64,000 nt of DNA. It comes from Xenopus tropicalis. Lineage: Eukaryota > Chordata > Amphibia > Anura > Pipidae. The DNA is taken from positions 90,501,410 to 90,565,409 of the forward strand of contig NC_030683.2 of NCBI RefSeq assembly GCF_000004195.4, given 5' to 3'. The notes below the pieces were generated by a model that saw only the letters and a list, made by a program, of their open reading frames with translations, had not been told where the DNA came from and made no database searches. Positions within the stretch are counted from its first letter, which is position 1, and the number at the start of each line of letters is the position of its first letter. The position numbers were made by a program, and so were the translations under genes. Of the stretch, positions 62,214 to 64,000 are shown in pieces.

Positions 62214-62890
62214 TGTCACGGTCGGCACCCAATACCAGAACAAGTGCCAAGCACCCTGGTCTCGGCTCGTGCTTCACCAGTAGCGTGACCGCCTTTGGCT
62301 TTGGGAGGAGCCCTCAGCTACTCGGATGCCACCTGGACTTATACGAGAGGTGCAGAGCAGGAGTTCTGGCTAGCAATGGGGCACGACTGTAGAAAGTCTT
62401 AAGGCCAATGGTCACAGTACAGGTAGGAGTAGGCGAATACGTGGTCAGACAGGCTGGGTCGAGGCGGGCAGATAACTAGGATCGTCAGGCAGGCAATGGG
62501 TCAAACCGGATAATCAATCAGAAGGATGAGGCAAAACGGAAGTCAAGGACAGGCACGGATCAGGATATAGATAATCAGAATCGTCAAAGCCAGGCAGGGT
62601 CAAAAACAGGAACAAACAAAAGCTTTAAGCACAAATTCAAGCACCAGGAATAAACCTATCACGGGCAATGAGAAACACAGGAAAGGCCCTTTAAATATTT
62701 CAAATTTGGCGCCATTGCGCGCTGACGTCATGCGTCATGACGTCATGCGTCAGCGCGCCTGCGCCCTTAAATAGAATGAAGGCGCGCGGCGCGCGCACTA
62801 GTAGGAAGCCGGCAAAACGAGCGGCACGGCGGGCATCCCCGCCGATGGCAGCGCGGTGGGCGTCCCCGCCGCACCGGTAATTTTGTTACA
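62214..62890 (-). repeat. Right LTR-like arm, inverted
   Basis: The reverse complement of the left arm with very few substitutions (for example ACTACCG versus ACTTCCG), plus the two expansions described for the whole element. Two CRE palindromes (62723-62730, 62738-62745) are present where the left arm has one. Confidence 0.85.
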
Positions 62891-64000
62891 GGATGCCCAT
62901 GATCTCCGGGCCCTTAAATGACACTGCACCACAAACAGGAATGCTACTGTAAAGGAAATCACAGAATGGGCTCAGGAATACTTCCAGAAACCATTGTCAG
63001 TGAACACAATCCACCGTGCCATCCGCCGTTGCCAGCTGAAACTCTACAGTGCAAAGAAGAAGCCATTTCTAAGCAAGATCCACAAGCTTAGGCGTTTTCA
63101 CTGGGCCAGGGATCATTTAAAATGGAGTGTGGCAAAATGTTCTGTGGTCAGAAGAGTCACGATTCAAAGTTCTTTTTGGAAATCTGGGACGCCATGTCAT
63201 CTGGAACAAAGAGGACAAGGGCAACCCAAGTTGTTATCAACGCTCAGTTCAGAAGCCTGCATCTCTGATGGTATGGGGTTGCATGAGTGCGTGTGGCATG
63301 GGCAGCTTGCATGTCTGGAAAGGCAGCATCAATGCAGAAAAATATATTCAGGTTCTAGAACAACATATGCTCCCACCCAGACGTCATCTCTTTCAGGGAA
63401 GACCCTGCATTTTTCAACAAGATAATGCCAGACCACATTCTGCATCAATCACAACATCATGGCTGCGTAGGAGAAGGATCCGGGTACTGAAATGGCCAGT
63501 CTGCAGTCCAGATCTTTCACCTATAGAGAACATTTGGCGCATCATAAAGAGGAAGGTGCGACAAAGAAGGCCCAAGACGATTGAACAGTTAGAGGCCTGT
63601 ATTAGACAAGAATGGCAGAGCATTCCTATTCCTAAACTTGAAAAACTGGTCTCCTCGGTCCCCAGACGTCTGTTGAGTGTTGTAAGAAGAAGGGGAGATG
63701 CCACACAGTGGTGAAAATGGCCTTGTCTCAACTTTTTTGGGATTTGTTGACACCATGAAATTTTGAATCAACATATTTTTCCCTTAAAATGGTACATTTT
63801 CTCAGTTTAAACTTTTGTTCCGTGATTTATGTTCTATTCTGAATAAAATATTAGAAGTTGGCACCTTCACATCATTGCATTCAGTTTTTATTCACAATTT
63901 GTTTAGTGTCCCAACTTTTTTGGAATCCGATTTGTACTACAGAAACTTCCCACACTTGGTCAAGTAACTGGCTGGTTAAACCACAGACTGGGCTCCATGG

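Larger units (their letters stand above)
60796..62890. mobile_element. Gypsy-derived element with INVERTED LTR-like ends and 5-bp TSD
   Basis: The left repeat 60796-61430 (635 bp) and right repeat 62214-62890 (677 bp) are nearly identical but inverted. Each runs from TGTAACAAAATTACC outside to CCGTGACA inside, the TG...CA form of an LTR. GGATG is duplicated at 60791-60795 and 62891-62895, so the whole unit inserted at once. The length difference comes from about 27 bp of GC-rich sequence and a 15-bp duplication (TGACGCATGACGTCA type) present only in the right copy. The 783-bp interior is plus-strand gypsy gag and the very start of protease. A normal LTR retrotransposon has direct LTRs and joins U3 and U5 ends to the host. 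Here both outer ends are the same (U3-type) end. Confidence 0.88.
60546..63714 (+). pseudogene. Tc1-family transposase, split and mutated
   Basis: The N-terminal part (60546-60795) starts MIGYKKSFSEL and holds the first helix-turn-helix and the GRKTIL linker. It breaks at the insertion and resumes at 62896. Defects in the second part: an in-frame TGA at 62919-62921 where copy 1 has Arg (CGA), an 8-bp deletion near 63141 that removes the WKTV stretch, and the first catalytic Asp replaced by Glu (LWSEESRF rather than LWSDESRF). The second Asp (FQQDNARPH) and the Glu (SPIENIW) remain, and the frame ends at 63714. It cannot make transposase, but its ends could still be mobilised by an active relative. 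Confidence 0.92.
60249..63934. mobile_element. Tc1/mariner element with IR/DR ends (copy 2), interrupted by a 2.1-kb insertion
   Basis: The same family as 8368-9946. The terminal repeats are 213 bp each (60249-60461 and 63722-63934), begin CAAACCGGATTCC (right end CAAATCGG), carry AAAAAGTTGGGAC at both inner and outer positions, and are flanked by TA. The transposase runs on the plus strand. At 60796 a gypsy-derived foldback (60796-62890) interrupts it, duplicating GGATG. Without the insert the element is about 1.59 kb, the same as copy 1. Confidence 0.93.

Noticed and set aside
60796..62890. Interpretation as a simple solo LTR or ordinary LTR retrotransposon
   Set aside because: The two terminal repeats are reverse complements, not direct copies, and only gag plus the start of protease lies between them.

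Overview
This is a vertebrate nuclear window, almost certainly from a clawed frog (Xenopus; X. tropicalis and X. laevis cannot be told apart from this sequence alone). The evidence is a vertebrate 1p36-type gene block with GT-AG introns and diagnostic vertebrate proteins, embedded in frog-type repeats. These include TTAAAGG-ended T2-like MITEs, the CAGGTATGGGA MITE, Tc1 elements with IR/DR ends, a GGAGTCGG hAT MITE and a CR1/L2-type LINE with a TATGTAAC tail.

Three cellular genes are supported. PEX10 (+, coding 17606-23806, six exons, 324 aa, complete) is the peroxisomal RING E3 ligase subunit. RER1 (-, coding 44052-36029, six coding exons plus a 5' non-coding exon near 49840-49905, 198 aa, complete) is the Golgi-to-ER sorting receptor. 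MORN1 (+, from 52752) contributes only its first two coding exons before the window ends. PEX10 and RER1 are tail to tail, and RER1 and MORN1 are head to head. This is the order and orientation of the human orthologues as I know them.

Layout. 1-17400 is gene-free and repeat-rich: a 5'-truncated LINE at 3365-5574 with an 8-bp target duplication and an open RT frame, a Tc1 element at 8368-9946, and a tandem 88-bp array at 15602-16090. 17400-24400 is PEX10; its third intron carries a retroposon tail, a 1.1-kb foldback element and a near-perfect 0.33-kb palindrome. 24400-36000 is the intergenic region between the two 3' ends, with several MITEs. 36029-49905 is RER1, with a minisatellite, a hAT element with 8-bp TSD and a CpG/NRF1 promoter-like patch in its introns. 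49900-52750 is the RER1/MORN1 promoter interval, split by an L1 remnant. 52752-64000 is MORN1 and its introns, containing more MITEs and a Tc1 copy (60249-63934) interrupted by a gypsy-derived insertion.

The most unusual observation is that insertion (60796-62890). It has TG...CA-ended, 635/677-bp terminal repeats that look like LTRs but are INVERTED rather than direct. They enclose a partial gypsy gag and the start of the protease region, and a 5-bp duplication (GGATG) flanks the whole. A second, unrelated-sequence element in PEX10 intron 3 (20074-21178) has the same plan: TGTGA...TCACA outer ends, 187-bp inverted arms, 5-bp duplication ATCTC. Two independent cases suggest a class of foldback elements mobilised through LTR-type (or Ginger-type) integrase ends. 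That is inference; the repeats and duplications are visible directly.
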